Shown: positions 12,315 through 21,949 of the stretch, piece after piece
How the letters are laid out: each line of letters begins with the position of its first letter
Numbering within the stretch: the first letter of the stretch is position 1
Assembly (NCBI RefSeq): GCF_014529535.1
Contig: NW_023503376.1
Coordinates: 744,001-808,000 of the forward strand
From: Bradysia coprophila
Lineage: Eukaryota; Arthropoda; Insecta; Diptera; Sciaridae
Length of the DNA stretch: 64,000 nucleotides
Direction of reading: 5' to 3'
Notes under the pieces: model-generated
Database searches by the model: none
What the model was told of the DNA's origin: nothing
What the model saw: the letters and a program-made list of their open reading frames with translations, nothing else
Program-made: the position numbers and the translations under genes

Positions 12315-13948
12315 TTGGCGTTTCTTCACACTTTGGCGATTTTTCTTGGCAGTTCTTCACACTTTGACGATTTTTTTTAACGACTACAAAAATTCTCAAA
12401 AATTGACAAATCGCGAAAAAAAATCACTAAAGTGTGAAAAAACGACAAAATGAAAAAAATCTTTAAAATTTAAATTCATTCTTCAGGAAAATATTAGAGT
12501 TTGCATTATATATCTATCTTTGGATTTTTTTTGTTATCATCACATCATGATTTCAAAGTCTTGAAAGACATCGAGTGCAAAGTGATTTATCGGGCCTTAG
12601 ATGATTAATTGTGACTCTAGGCGTAGGCCTAGTGCACAATACACATAGTAAACCTTCTTATAAAGCACTTTGCATCGAGATTCATAGAACCTTTTATGCA
12701 ACAGAGGCATCTAAAGTCCGCAGATTTCGAAAATTATGATGCTGAGCTGAGTTGCATAAAACTAGCGCCAGGATCCTGAGATCGCGCACTACACACCGGC
12801 AGTTTGTTTTAGTAAGATCCGACTAGTTGAAATTTAGTTATTTATTACATTGAGTGCGAAGTACTCTAGATGTGTCTAGACGAGGGCGATGCACCTGTTC
12901 ATTCGGAAGCGATCTCAATAAACGCTAGATAAAAAATTGAAAAACGGAGATAAAAAAGGATGGTAATAAACGACCGATAATTTAACTCAATACTACCGAT
13001 AAAAAATAATAAACTACCAATAGAAATGAGATACATGTCCGTCCACCATTTAAGGCGGAGTATTTCCCTGTCTGAAATTTTATTAGCGTGTTATTTTGTA
13101 AAAGGACTAATTATTAGACGGTGCGAGAGAAAAAAATTAACTCCTAAGTTCCGACACCGTTCCGGCGCCCGGCTCGCATTGCGGCCTTCCGCTTCGCTCC
13201 GGGGCAGTGGGCCGGATCGCTCGGCGTGTTAAAACACTTTTTATGTACAATCAAAGTTGGTATTCATTTCGCAAAATGAATTCTGTAGGGATGAACTAAA
13301 CTCCTGCACGTTACATTTCGTAAAAGGATGAATTCCCTAGGAACCAACAACACGCTTTTATGGCGAGAAGAAAGTTAGGAATTGAGTTAAGTTGGATCTC
13401 AACTCAAACCTGCAAGTTTTTTTTATGATTCAATCCTGCGATTTTTATCTGCAAATTTTGTGTATTTGTTTTCGCAGTTTGAATGGGCGATTTTTTTCGC
13501 GGGTTCAAACCTACGAAATTTTTATTTGGCAGTTTCCATGCTGCGAATTTTTGTAATTCCAAAAATCGCTAAAAAGTGATATAAAATGATCGTCATAATT
13601 ACTTGACTATAATGTAGAATTCGCAGGTTCAAGTTCGCATACTTCACATACATACCTTGGCAATGGTACAACAGAATCGCCAAGAAAAATCGACAAAGTG
13701 TGAAGAAATGCCAATTAGCTGATTTTTTTTCGTTTTGTCGTTTCTTCACACCTTGGCGATTTTTTTGGCGGTTCTTCACACTTTGGCGACTTATTTTGGC
13801 AATTCGTCACTTTTTTAGAATTTTTTAAATCGCCAAAAAAAATCGACAAAGTGTGAAAAAACGACAAAAAAAAATCGCCAAAGTGTGAAGAAACGCCAAG
13901 AAAATTCGCCAAAGTGAGAAGAAACGACAAAAAGAAAAAATCAAATAA
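12315..13948. repeat. 1634-bp tandem duplication, unit 2
   Basis: Direct neighbour of unit 1 with no spacer. The sequence after 13948 resumes the module border with small differences ('ttgccg' for 'ttggcg', 'tggtgg' for 'tggcag'), so the array ends there at two full units. Confidence 0.9.
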
Positions 13949-14140
13949 TTGCCGTTTCTTCACACTTTGGCGATTTTTCTTGGTGGTTCTTCACACTTTG
14001 GCGATTTTTTTGGCGATTTACTTTTTTCTTGGCGATTTGACTTTGGCGATACTTCACGGGAATTTTTTGGAAAATGTAAAACGACAATATAATTGATAAA
14101 TTGATTTAAACGCGTCATTCTCGTCAATTTATGAACTGAA
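13949..14140. repeat. Right border of the CGCCAAAGTGTGAAG element
   Basis: Further modules 'cacactttggcgattttt' continue to about 14060 and mirror 10430-10680. Together they suggest one foldback-like element of which the interior was duplicated. Confidence 0.6.
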
Positions 14141-14250
14141 TAAGGTAGTAAATGAGTGTTTTGCGCACACGATTCGTTGCCGAACTCGCTTCGCTCGTAT
14201 CGGCAATTTCACATCTAGTGCGCAGAACACTACCATTTACTACCATATTA
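14141..14250. repeat. 110-bp imperfect hairpin with ACTCGCTTCGCTCGT centre
   Basis: Arms 'taaggtagtaaatgagtgtt...' and '...aacactaccatttactaccatatta' pair across a GC-rich centre. Same plan as 9791-9923 and 27662-27784. Confidence 0.75.
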
Positions 14251-14641
14251 TGAAAATAGCTATTGTTTGCGTCATGTTGAGCAGTTCTGAGAAAAACGAA
14301 CTGTTTATGCCAATTTCGATAAACAGGGGTCAGATTTCAAAAACCCTTTTATTGAAAGCTTTCTTCATGTTGTCCCTTATAAAAATGTATAATCGAAATT
14401 ACCCCAAAAAAAAACAATCAAATGTAGGCTTCGATTGCTTGTCAACCACTTTGGCGTGTTAAGCTGAAACACCGTGTCGTATTGTTGGTGTGCTTTGGAG
14501 GGCTTTCAGCAGATTTAAGCTTCTTCCATTGAAAAGGGAAATATTTCAATGGATCGAAAAGAAGTTAAATGCGAAGACACAAATGCGATTCGGTGTTTTG
14601 GCTTCGCACACGACAGTACCGTCAAAAAATCTACCGAGTGT

Positions 14642-14825
14642 TATCCAGAGAGTTGCTGATATGACGACTGGGTCGTTTCGACGGATAGAGGGAATATGTG
14701 GAATGACAGTTGGGTTTTTGAGAGAGAATTTAATACATTTTCGCTCAACCAATTTCAACATCATTCGACATATTCCATCTATCCGTCGAAACGACCCAGT
14801 CGTCATATTAGCATCTCTCTGGTAT
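14642..14825. mobile_element. Foldback MITE, about 184 bp
   Basis: Two arms of about 60 bp, including 'atatgacgactgggtcg' and its reverse complement, flank a 60-bp loop. The 124- and 86-residue frames here are artefacts of the palindrome. No clear target duplication could be set because the next repeat starts at once. Confidence 0.6.
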
Positions 14826-15674
14826 CATGTCCGGAGCGATAGCGGAGGACTTGACGCAGTCTAACTTCCAAAAAAAGAACGAATTTTTTTTTTTGAGACG
14901 CGGCAACTATATATAGCCGAACATTTCAGTTTCTACCCTTTGGTTTATATCACCATACATCAAAACATATTTTATCATATTCTCGCGTCAAATACGAGCA
15001 AAACGAGCTATAACTCGACAATGTAGGTTTAAAATTGCCGGAGATACATCGTTTTGAAATTGGTCACTTTTCATACAAAATACACCAAATTGACTTTTTC
15101 CAAACAATCAAAATCTTTCAACTTACTCTGTATGTTTCTATCTATCTATCTATCTATCGACGGTCGATCTCGGAAACCAGTCAGCCAATCTCCATGAAAT
15201 TTTGCAGGCGTCTCAGGGTGGGCATAAAAATGAATATGTGATACGCCATTACCCCAGGAAAAACCAGAATTTTGTTTTATTGGCCTCGAAGTGGTTTCTG
15301 AGTGTGGTTTTCGAGGGTCGGGAGCGCGTTTTCGGCTGTAGCTTAGCTGTATTGAAACCTACAGAGGCGTGCGACCCATCAAATGAAAGGTATTCGTAAC
15401 ACGATTCGAACAAAAAAATAATTTAAAAAATCGGGGCAGATTCGTTTGAGCTAGAGTGATTAGAGTGACCAAATTTTGAGCTACTCGAGCGTAGGATGAA
15501 AGGACTAATATTTTTTGGGTTATGAGAGATAGAGAATTACTTTCTTCGGCAAAGTCTCAGTTTTTTACGAGTAGAACAGGGCATATGTGAAAAATGTCGA
15601 AAGTTGGAAATGGGTGGGTCAATTGGGGTTTTGGAGATATTTCTTGAATGGTGGCAGATAGAGAATTACTTTCT

Positions 15675-15955
15675 TCGTCAAATTTTCGATTTTCGTCAAA
15701 TTTTCGATTTTCGTCAAATTTTCTATTTTCGTCAAATTTTCTATTTTCGTCAAATTTTCTATTTTCGATTTTCGTCAAATTTTCGAATTTCGTTAAATTT
15801 CGTCAAATTTTCGAATTTCGTCAAATTTTCGAATTTCGTCAAATTTTCAATTTTCGTCAAATTTTCTATTTTCGTCAAATTTTCGATTTTCATCAAATTT
15901 TCTATTTTCGTCAAATTTTCAATTTCCGTCAAATTTTCAAATTTCGCCAAATTTC
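15675..15955. repeat. 18-bp minisatellite TTCGTCAAATTTTCGATT
   Basis: About 15 degenerate 18-bp units. The same array at 42222-42440 has about 12 units, so unit number differs between the two family F copies. Confidence 0.85.
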
Positions 15956-16012
15956 CGAATTTCTGTTATAAACTGTTATAAAAAGCAGTGTTCTAAAACT
16001 TCTAAAACGACT

Positions 16013-16536
16013 GATATCCCAACAAAAATCTCTTCGAGAAAAGTGTGACGCAGTCTTTGAAGTACAATTTCTAAAATGAATGATATCGCTAGAGTTGACG
16101 CTTTCAGCTTCGTTACGCAAAAATTAAATTGTACACCCAATTAGTTCAAACAAGCTGGCTTAGTTTTCCTCATCATCTCCCAAATAATTTTTACCAAAAA
16201 AAATTTGACTGGAAACAACCAAAATTTTACCAAAAAAATCTGCGTCGCAAAGTGGCAGATGTGCAGGAACAGACCTACAAGAAAATTTATCTGCCACATG
16301 CGACGCAGATTTTTTTGGTAACATTTTTGTTGTTTCCAGTCAAATTTTCTTTTGGTAAAAATTATTTGGGAGATGATGAGGAAAACTAAGCCAGCTTGTT
16401 TGAACTAATTGGGTGTACAATTTAATTTTTGCGTCACACGATGCTGAAAGCGTCAACTCTAGCGATATCATTCATTTTAGAAATTGTACTTCAAAGACTG
16501 CGTCACACTTTTCTCGAAGAGATTTTTGTTGGGATT
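16013..16536. repeat. Foldback with arms of about 250 bp ending GATATCCCAACAAAAA
   Basis: Left arm from 16013 and right arm to 16536 are reverse complements with few mismatches and a loop of about 30 bp around 16275. The same structure recurs at 42500-43024, and a diverged relative with the same GATATCCCACAAAAA end at 44698-45160. Confidence 0.85.
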
Positions 16537-16551
16537 ATCACTTAGCCTTGT

Positions 16552-16601
<50 letters not shown>

Positions 16602-16604
16602 CTA
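16552..16604. repeat. (CT)n(AT)n microsatellite
   Basis: An uninterrupted CT run passes directly into an AT run, just outside the right end of the family F foldback. Confidence 0.95.
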
Positions 16605-16824
16605 GCACTTCCTCTCTTTTATTACAATTCTGGTAATCAAAGTAATGAGTTTACAATTGGTCGGTTCACACTATTCAGCAGAATAAAAAATCTTTGCTAC
16701 AAATGTGCTACAAAATTAACAACAACTTTTGACCGTCACTGATGGGTATACCTGTTTCGAAACCTCAATGTAATGCAAACGTCAGATCCTAAACGAAAAC
16801 GAAATCCTTAACGCGGTTTTTACA

Positions 16825-18016
16825 ATGGAATCAGCAATTCCGGCAATTCCTATTCGACAGAAAATGTGTTCAAACGAAGTAATTTTGGAGTCCGAAATTT
16901 TATTTGAAATTGCAAACCTTGAAAATGGTTATAAGGACGGAGAAGACATTTGTTTTGCGGCAGAAACGCTGGAAGAAGCGAACATTTCATGGTTGTACTA
17001 CAAATGGATTGTCCACAATCTTGTGCTGGTGTAACGTCGCGTAATTCCTTTAATTTCAGGTGGATTACGGCTAAAAAATTGACTTACAAGCAGAAAATGT
17101 ACTTCGATTTTGTCATTCAGGTGCATTCAGACATCTGGAAATCCGGAAAATACCAGTTCTGCCAGTCATTACAGGTTACGCACGGGTACAGTTTCCATTG
17201 TAGCGGCTTTAAACAGTTGAGTCAACAGCTGGTAGTGAAGACTGTAATTGTTGACATGAACTACTTGTTAGGTCATGTAACTTCCAACGGTTCACTTCAC
17301 GTTATCGGTAAATTGAAATTGAAGAATCTTGGAGAGAAGACACTACGTCGAGTGAACTTCACCCGACTCGCAAATCAGTACACATCGACGCAATATCACA
17401 GCATCTTGAACGACCCAACGTTCTCCGATTTCACATTTGTGGTACAAAACAAGGAATTTAAAGTCCACAAAGCCATTGTTGGTGCATCGAGTGAGGTGAT
17501 GCGACTGATATTCACCGCCGATCTACAGGAGTCAAGACAGGGCCGATGCAACGTAGTCGACATTGACCCGGAAGTATTCGGTCATTTGTTACGGTTTATG
17601 TACACTGGTCAGCTTCCGGATGCTTTGGATGGCATTTCAGGCGATCTACTGAAAGCAGCACATTTTTATGGGGTGACCGAACTGTTTGAAATCTGCAAAC
17701 AATATTTGCAGTTTCAATTGAGCGCTGACAATGCGGTCGATATCTACGAATTTTGCAGTTTGTACGAATTGGCCGAGTTGAAGCTGGAGGCATGGAACTT
17801 TGTGACATGGTAAATTTCGCTTTAAAACTGAAACGAATCTGAAATGTACGGTCATTCATTGCACTTAGGCACATTCTGAAAATTTCCACTCCACTCAAAC
17901 CACTGCCGGTGGAAGACGTCCGAGAGTTAATTAAAGCCAAGGCAAAAATCAACAGCATATTACGGAAGCATCAAATTTTACCACATGACGAGACAATGCG
18001 AACAGTTTTACGATAA
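16825..18016 (+). CDS. BTB/BACK protein with MATH-like N-terminal half (SPOP-like)
   Basis: The model gives 367 residues. Exons are 16825-17030, 17060-17809 and 17869-18016. The last intron (17810-17868, 59 nt) is canonical and in phase. The first junction is uncertain: the only phase-consistent GT-AG removal is 29 nt (17031-17059). Residues about 186-290 form a BTB domain (D-P-T-F-S-D-F-T-F-V-V, then F-K-V-H-K-A-I-V-G-A-S-S), followed by BACK-type helices. The N-terminal half with Y-Y-K-W-I-V and G-Y-S-F-H-C fits a degenerate MATH domain. MATH-BTB proteins are substrate adaptors of CUL3 ubiquitin ligases; that role is inferred. AATAAA lies at 18056-18061, and the gene ends 176 bp from the convergent lipocalin stop. 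Confidence 0.8.
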
Positions 18017-18192
18017 AATGTGACTGACTATACCAACCGCGACATGTAATTTATAAATAAAAGAACTTTCCAAAATGAAGCAGAACCTCGTCTCTATATT
18101 CAAAATTCCTCGGAATGATTGAACAAAGGTATTACAACAATGATTGTCACTCGATCAAATAAATAATAATTTACCAACTTAGCATGCTCTAC

Positions 18193-21100
18193 TTAAACTT
18201 GATTCGGAGCATTGTCCTGCGAATTCGCTTCCGGCGTCACATAATCGTCTGTGACTGTTGAATTACTGCCCTGATCGTAGTTCGATTTCTTGCGATCTTC
18301 GTTGACTTCATCCTGTGGAATTTCGGTTGTTGGATCATACGCTTCCTGAGCTGGAGGAACAGTTTCGCAATTATTTTGATCCGTTTTCAGGAAGAATGTG
18401 CGAGAGATTTGATATTTATCCAAGACACCGTAAGCTCGTTGTAATACTGGACCCGGCGGTCTTCGTTCTCTCATCATCAGCCATGCTGATTCTGTATGTG
18501 GAATGATCAGTTGCTGTAATTATCTGGCACGGCTGTAACACTCGGATCAGGCTAGGTTGACCTCTGTTTCACGTCATGTTGACCCGAACCAGATTTCAAC
18601 CTGTACCTGAGTTGGTGCGACCCGAATATGACCTGGATCTGAACTTTTACTTTCGGGTGTGACATGAGCATGAAATTTTCAAGTTGAATCAGGTAGGGTT
18701 CGTGTTTTTTCGAAATTTTTTCAAGAGAAATCACAAACTTTCACGAACAATTTCGGGCTACTTGGTCTAACCTGAAAATTTAAGGTTCAGGTCAGACCAG
18801 AGCCTAATATTTGGGAATCGTTTTAGAGAATTTTTGGGAATTTAGGGAATTTTAGGGAATTTAGGGAATTTTTTGGGAATTTTGGGAATTAATTCCCAAA
18901 AATTAACTAAAATTCCCAAAAAATTTCTTTTCTTTGTATTTTTATAATTAAATGCTCGTAAAAGATCAGCAAAAGTTCAAAAATCTTTAAAAACTATGAA
19001 CAAGCAAAAAAAAAATTGGGATTTTTTTTGGAATTTTAGTGAACTTTTAATTGGTTCCCAAATATTATGCTCTGAAGGATATAATTCTCGTCGATGTACT
19101 CGCACCAGCCAGGGCGTATACTCTACTTGTAGGTCTCTCCAAAGCCGACAACACTACAATAATTTAAGAGCAATCTACACTCCGACCCCCTATGAAATAC
19201 ATTTTTGATGATAACTTTTTATTCGAATTATTTTTGAAAAAAGTGGCCTCATCGTTTGGTGCCAGAACATATAAGGTTTCGATAGCCACTGGAATTGTCC
19301 AGATTGATGTAGTGTACTGAGAAAAAACTCAAAATTCCTAAAATTTGTGTTTTTATGATATTTTTTGGACTTTTGAGTTTTCTCGACGTAGACTGCATCA
19401 ATCTTGACAATAACCGCGAGCCTTTGTCCATATTATTTTTATTTCAATGAACACATCAAAAACACACTGAAAATGTATATTGATATTGGAAAAGTGGAAT
19501 TTGAAATTCTTAATTTCAGTTTAAAAAGCCGCTCCAATTTTCAAAAAATCTCGCGCTTGAAAAAAACAAAACAATTTCGTGACTTAACAAATTGGGATAT
19601 TTTATTTGTTGACAGTTTGCTTTAATTGTGATCACCGAGATAACCAAAAAACCAACACTAACAAACAAAATATTCCTATCAGCTGACAGATACCTTTCGA
19701 CTCTTTAGAGTTTCCGTACGTGAGTTCATCATGGCAGTGATTTTTTTAATTAAATTCTATAAAAAAATATAAAAAGTTTTTATAACAAAACTAAACTTTT
19801 ATTAAAAAAGGCTCGCGGTTTATTCTGGTGGCTATCGAAACTTTATATGTTGTGGCACCAAAAGATGAAACCACTTTTTTCAAAAAATATTCTAATAAGA
19901 AGTTATCATCGAAAATGTTTTTCATAGAAGGTCGGAGTGTAGACTGCTCTTAAAATAAATATTTTTGAGTTATAGCCGCAAAAAGGTTTTCGGTACCCTC
20001 TGACATGCTTTCACCTTTGAACACTTTAACCGAAAATTTAAAAAAATGTTCGAAAAAAATGAAAGATACGATTCTCTAGAATTGAGTTACAAACAAATTT
20101 TTTTTTATTTTTTATCGATGGAGAACCTAATTATAAGACACTTTGTCTCGTATCATATGCCAAAAAAAGTTAAAACTTTTTTTATAAATCATTTTGAAAG
20201 TCACTGAAAACACGAAAATTCGAATCGAAATACAAAAATTTTTGATGACATACTGTATTTCTATTCGAATTTTCGTGTTTTCAGTGACTTTCAAAATGAT
20301 TTATAAAAAAAGTTTTAACTTTTTTTGGCATATGATACGAGACAAAGTGTCTTATAATTAGGTTCTCCATCGATAAAAAAAAAAAAATTGTTTGTAACTC
20401 AATTGAAGACGAATCTATCACTCCTTAAAATCGGAGACCACTTGTTCCCCTATCACCATCACCTCCAGTTTCGGCGATATGCCGCTTAAGCTCAATTTAC
20501 TGAATATATTATGTTCAATATGTTCTGAAATATTTGTTGTTTTTTTTGGGAATTTTTGGGAATTTAGGGAATTTTTGGGAATTTTTGAGAATTTTAGGGA
20601 ATTTTAGGGAATTTAGGGAATTTAGAGAATTAATTCCCAAATATTAGGCTCTGGGTCAGACTAGGGACAAACCTGAAAGTAAATGTTCAGATTCGAATCG
20701 AACCAATTCAGGTTTGGGTTCAGTCCGAAATTGAACGTTTCAGGTTCAGATCACGTTCCGGTCAGACTGAACACTGACAAAAAAGTTTCGAAAAACTCAG
20801 TTGTTGCAGGTAACTTTGTCTCCAGGCAATGCATAGTGCTTTGCTTCAGGTAATCTACAATATCTGCCGCAGCTTTATTTTTTCTATGGAGCGCTACAGC
20901 TGTGGCAGCTGTTGTAGATTACCTGGAGACAAAGTTACCTGCAACAGCTGAGTTTTTCGAAACTTGTTTGTCAGTGAACCCGAACCGTTCCGAGCGTTGT
21001 ATTTTATCTATTCTACCTGTATGCCCAACCGGTCCGATTCCATTACACGACCAAATTACCGCATAGTTTTTATAATCCGTATCCAATACGATCATTGTGG

Positions 21101-21547
21101 TGTCGTAATTCACCGGTAGAGTTGTGTAATGGATAGCGTACTTTGCTTCGCCACCAACCCCGGTCAGTTTCATCGTACCAGAGATAATTCGTTGAACGTT
21201 TGTGCTAATGGAAAAGAAAGTCAATCTCAGTTTGCGAGTGGGTTTCTCAAGAGTCGAGAGCCTGTTTGGAACTTCCAAATGTTCTTACAATCGATTCGTG
21301 ATCACATTGTTCACCCATATTTTCCCATCAGCTCTCCGTTCGTATGTGGCTGCGATACAGCGAGATGCCAATTCTGTGACCGTAAAATATCGTTCCACCT
21401 CATACCAGGTGCCCAAAAATCGGTCTTTATCAAAGTTGGCCATCGGCTGGTATACGGGACAGCCGCCGAACGATGGTATTTGGCATTTTGCAATTGAGCT
21501 TAAATAAATCAGCCCAATAAGAATTTGTTTGTATACCGTCAGCGTCA
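18193..21547 (-). CDS. Apolipoprotein D-type lipocalin, secreted
   Basis: Coding exons on the minus strand are 21547-21289, 21204-21017 and 18491-18193, with GT-AG sites in phase, giving 248 residues. The first coding exon starts with TG after an acceptor (TTTTCAG|TGACG), so the ATG seems split by an intron; a donor at 21766 preceded by A would supply it. Residues 1-22 are a signal peptide. G-T-W-Y-E (46-50) is the lipocalin signature; the second exon holds the central strands and the third opens E-S-A-W. Lipocalins of this class bind small hydrophobic ligands outside the cell. The C-terminus carries an acidic, Asn/Ser-rich tail of about 55 residues beyond the usual end. The 2.5 kb last intron is filled with nested repeats. 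The gene is head-to-head with the GH27 gene. Confidence 0.88.
18798..19076. mobile_element. hAT-like MITE forming the left end of the composite unit
   Basis: Aligns along its length with the 198-bp element at 58412-58609: same ends, a middle with 'ataattaaatg' and 'aaaagttcaaaaa', and flanking 'gggaatt' arrays. It has no target duplication of its own at the inner end. Confidence 0.65.
19168..19949. mobile_element. TTAA-flanked (piggyBac-like) MITE, 782 bp
   Basis: Ends GAGCA.TCTACACTCCGACC and its inverse, with TTAA immediately outside both (19164-19167 and 19950-19953). A related sequence in the GH27 intron (near 23411) has the uninterrupted site 'caacaatTTAAaataattt', an empty site confirming the insertion. 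TTAA duplications characterise piggyBac elements. No transposase is encoded. Confidence 0.75.
20084..20400. mobile_element. Near-perfect 317-bp palindromic MITE with AATT target duplication
   Basis: Arms of about 140 bp beginning GAGTTACAAACAA are nearly perfect reverse complements around a loop of about 35 bp. AATT flanks both ends (20080-20083 and 20401-20404). The empty counterpart 'tagaattgaaagacg' is present at about 23547-23561. The high arm identity points to recent insertion or gene conversion. Confidence 0.7.
20772..20976. repeat. Hairpin element near the lipocalin exon 2 donor
   Basis: Arms of about 65 bp (CACTGACAAA...GGTAACTTTGTCTCC and its inverse) end about 40 bp from the donor of the second coding lipocalin exon (21016). 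Transcribed within the intron, it could fold next to the splice site. Confidence 0.7.
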
Positions 21548-21767
21548 CTGAAAAGATAAATTAACAGAATATCTAAAACGAAATTTGAAACCGAAAAATG
21601 TGCTGACTTATAATCGAGTTCTATGTTTTTTCTATGTTCTTAATAAGAACTTCTTATCGTTTCACCACAACGAAATTAAAAATTAAATCTTTGCGGTGTC
21701 AACAAATAAATATTGAGCAAACAAACAAACCATTCCAGATTCATATCGGAAACCATTTCAATTTACT

Positions 21768-21949
21768 TGTTTCAATAATAGTAATCGTTCGCACACCACA
21801 CAACTAACAGATAGGAATTTATAGTTGTTCTTAGTCCGATAAAGAAAATGGGAGCACAATAACCCGCAGAGAACTCATTCAATCTATTCGATAAAAGCGT
21901 TGCAAAACTATCAAAAGTGAAAATAGATTTTTTATAAAGCGACAGAATA
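21768..21949. promoter_or_regulatory. Shared divergent promoter region, lipocalin / GH27
   Basis: Only about 180 bp separate the proposed lipocalin 5' leader exon (donor at 21766, minus strand) and the GH27 start codon at 21950 (plus strand). The two genes therefore probably share a bidirectional promoter. No TATA box with proper spacing was recognised. Confidence 0.4.

Larger units (their letters stand above)
14826..16536. mobile_element. Dispersed repeat family F with 18-bp minisatellite and foldback end, copy 1
   Basis: A second copy lies at 41246-43024 in the same orientation; both begin at TCCGGAGCGATAGCGGAGG. In order: a TATA-like block (14908-14916) after CGGCAAC, a (TCTA)n run, an 18-bp TTCGTCAAATTTTCGATT minisatellite (about 15675-15955), and a foldback (16013-16536) with arms of about 250 bp. 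Since 18 is a multiple of 3, the minisatellite gives long false reading frames on both strands. A shorter divergent start occurs at 43246. No transposase is visible. Confidence 0.75.
18798..20653. mobile_element. Composite hAT-like unit with perfect 8-bp target duplication
   Basis: Outer ends are CAGAGCCTAATATTTGGGAAT and its inverse, directly flanked by GGTCAGAC on both sides (18790-18797 and 20654-20661). The left 279 bp (18798-19076) already form a complete miniature element with an inner end TTCCCAAATATTATGCTCTG. The right 120 bp look like a second partial copy. Between them lies 1.45 kb of another repeat family with two further insertions. The outer-only duplication suggests that the pair moved with its contents. 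It lies in the last lipocalin intron. Confidence 0.7.

Noticed and set aside
14490..14864. 124-codon frame with a mirrored 86-codon frame on the other strand
   Set aside because: Both lie in a palindromic MITE and give matching peptides because the arms are inverted copies.
14908..14931. TATA box plus initiator of a family F promoter
   Set aside because: TATATATAG is kept in the three family F starts, but the following TCAGTT is only about 20 bp away instead of about 30, so it is not called as a promoter.
15604..15981. Reading frames of 93-125 codons on both strands in the 18-bp minisatellites (also 42022-42469)
   Set aside because: The period is a multiple of three, so any stop-free unit stays open in several frames; the peptides are simple F/R/Q/I/S repeats.
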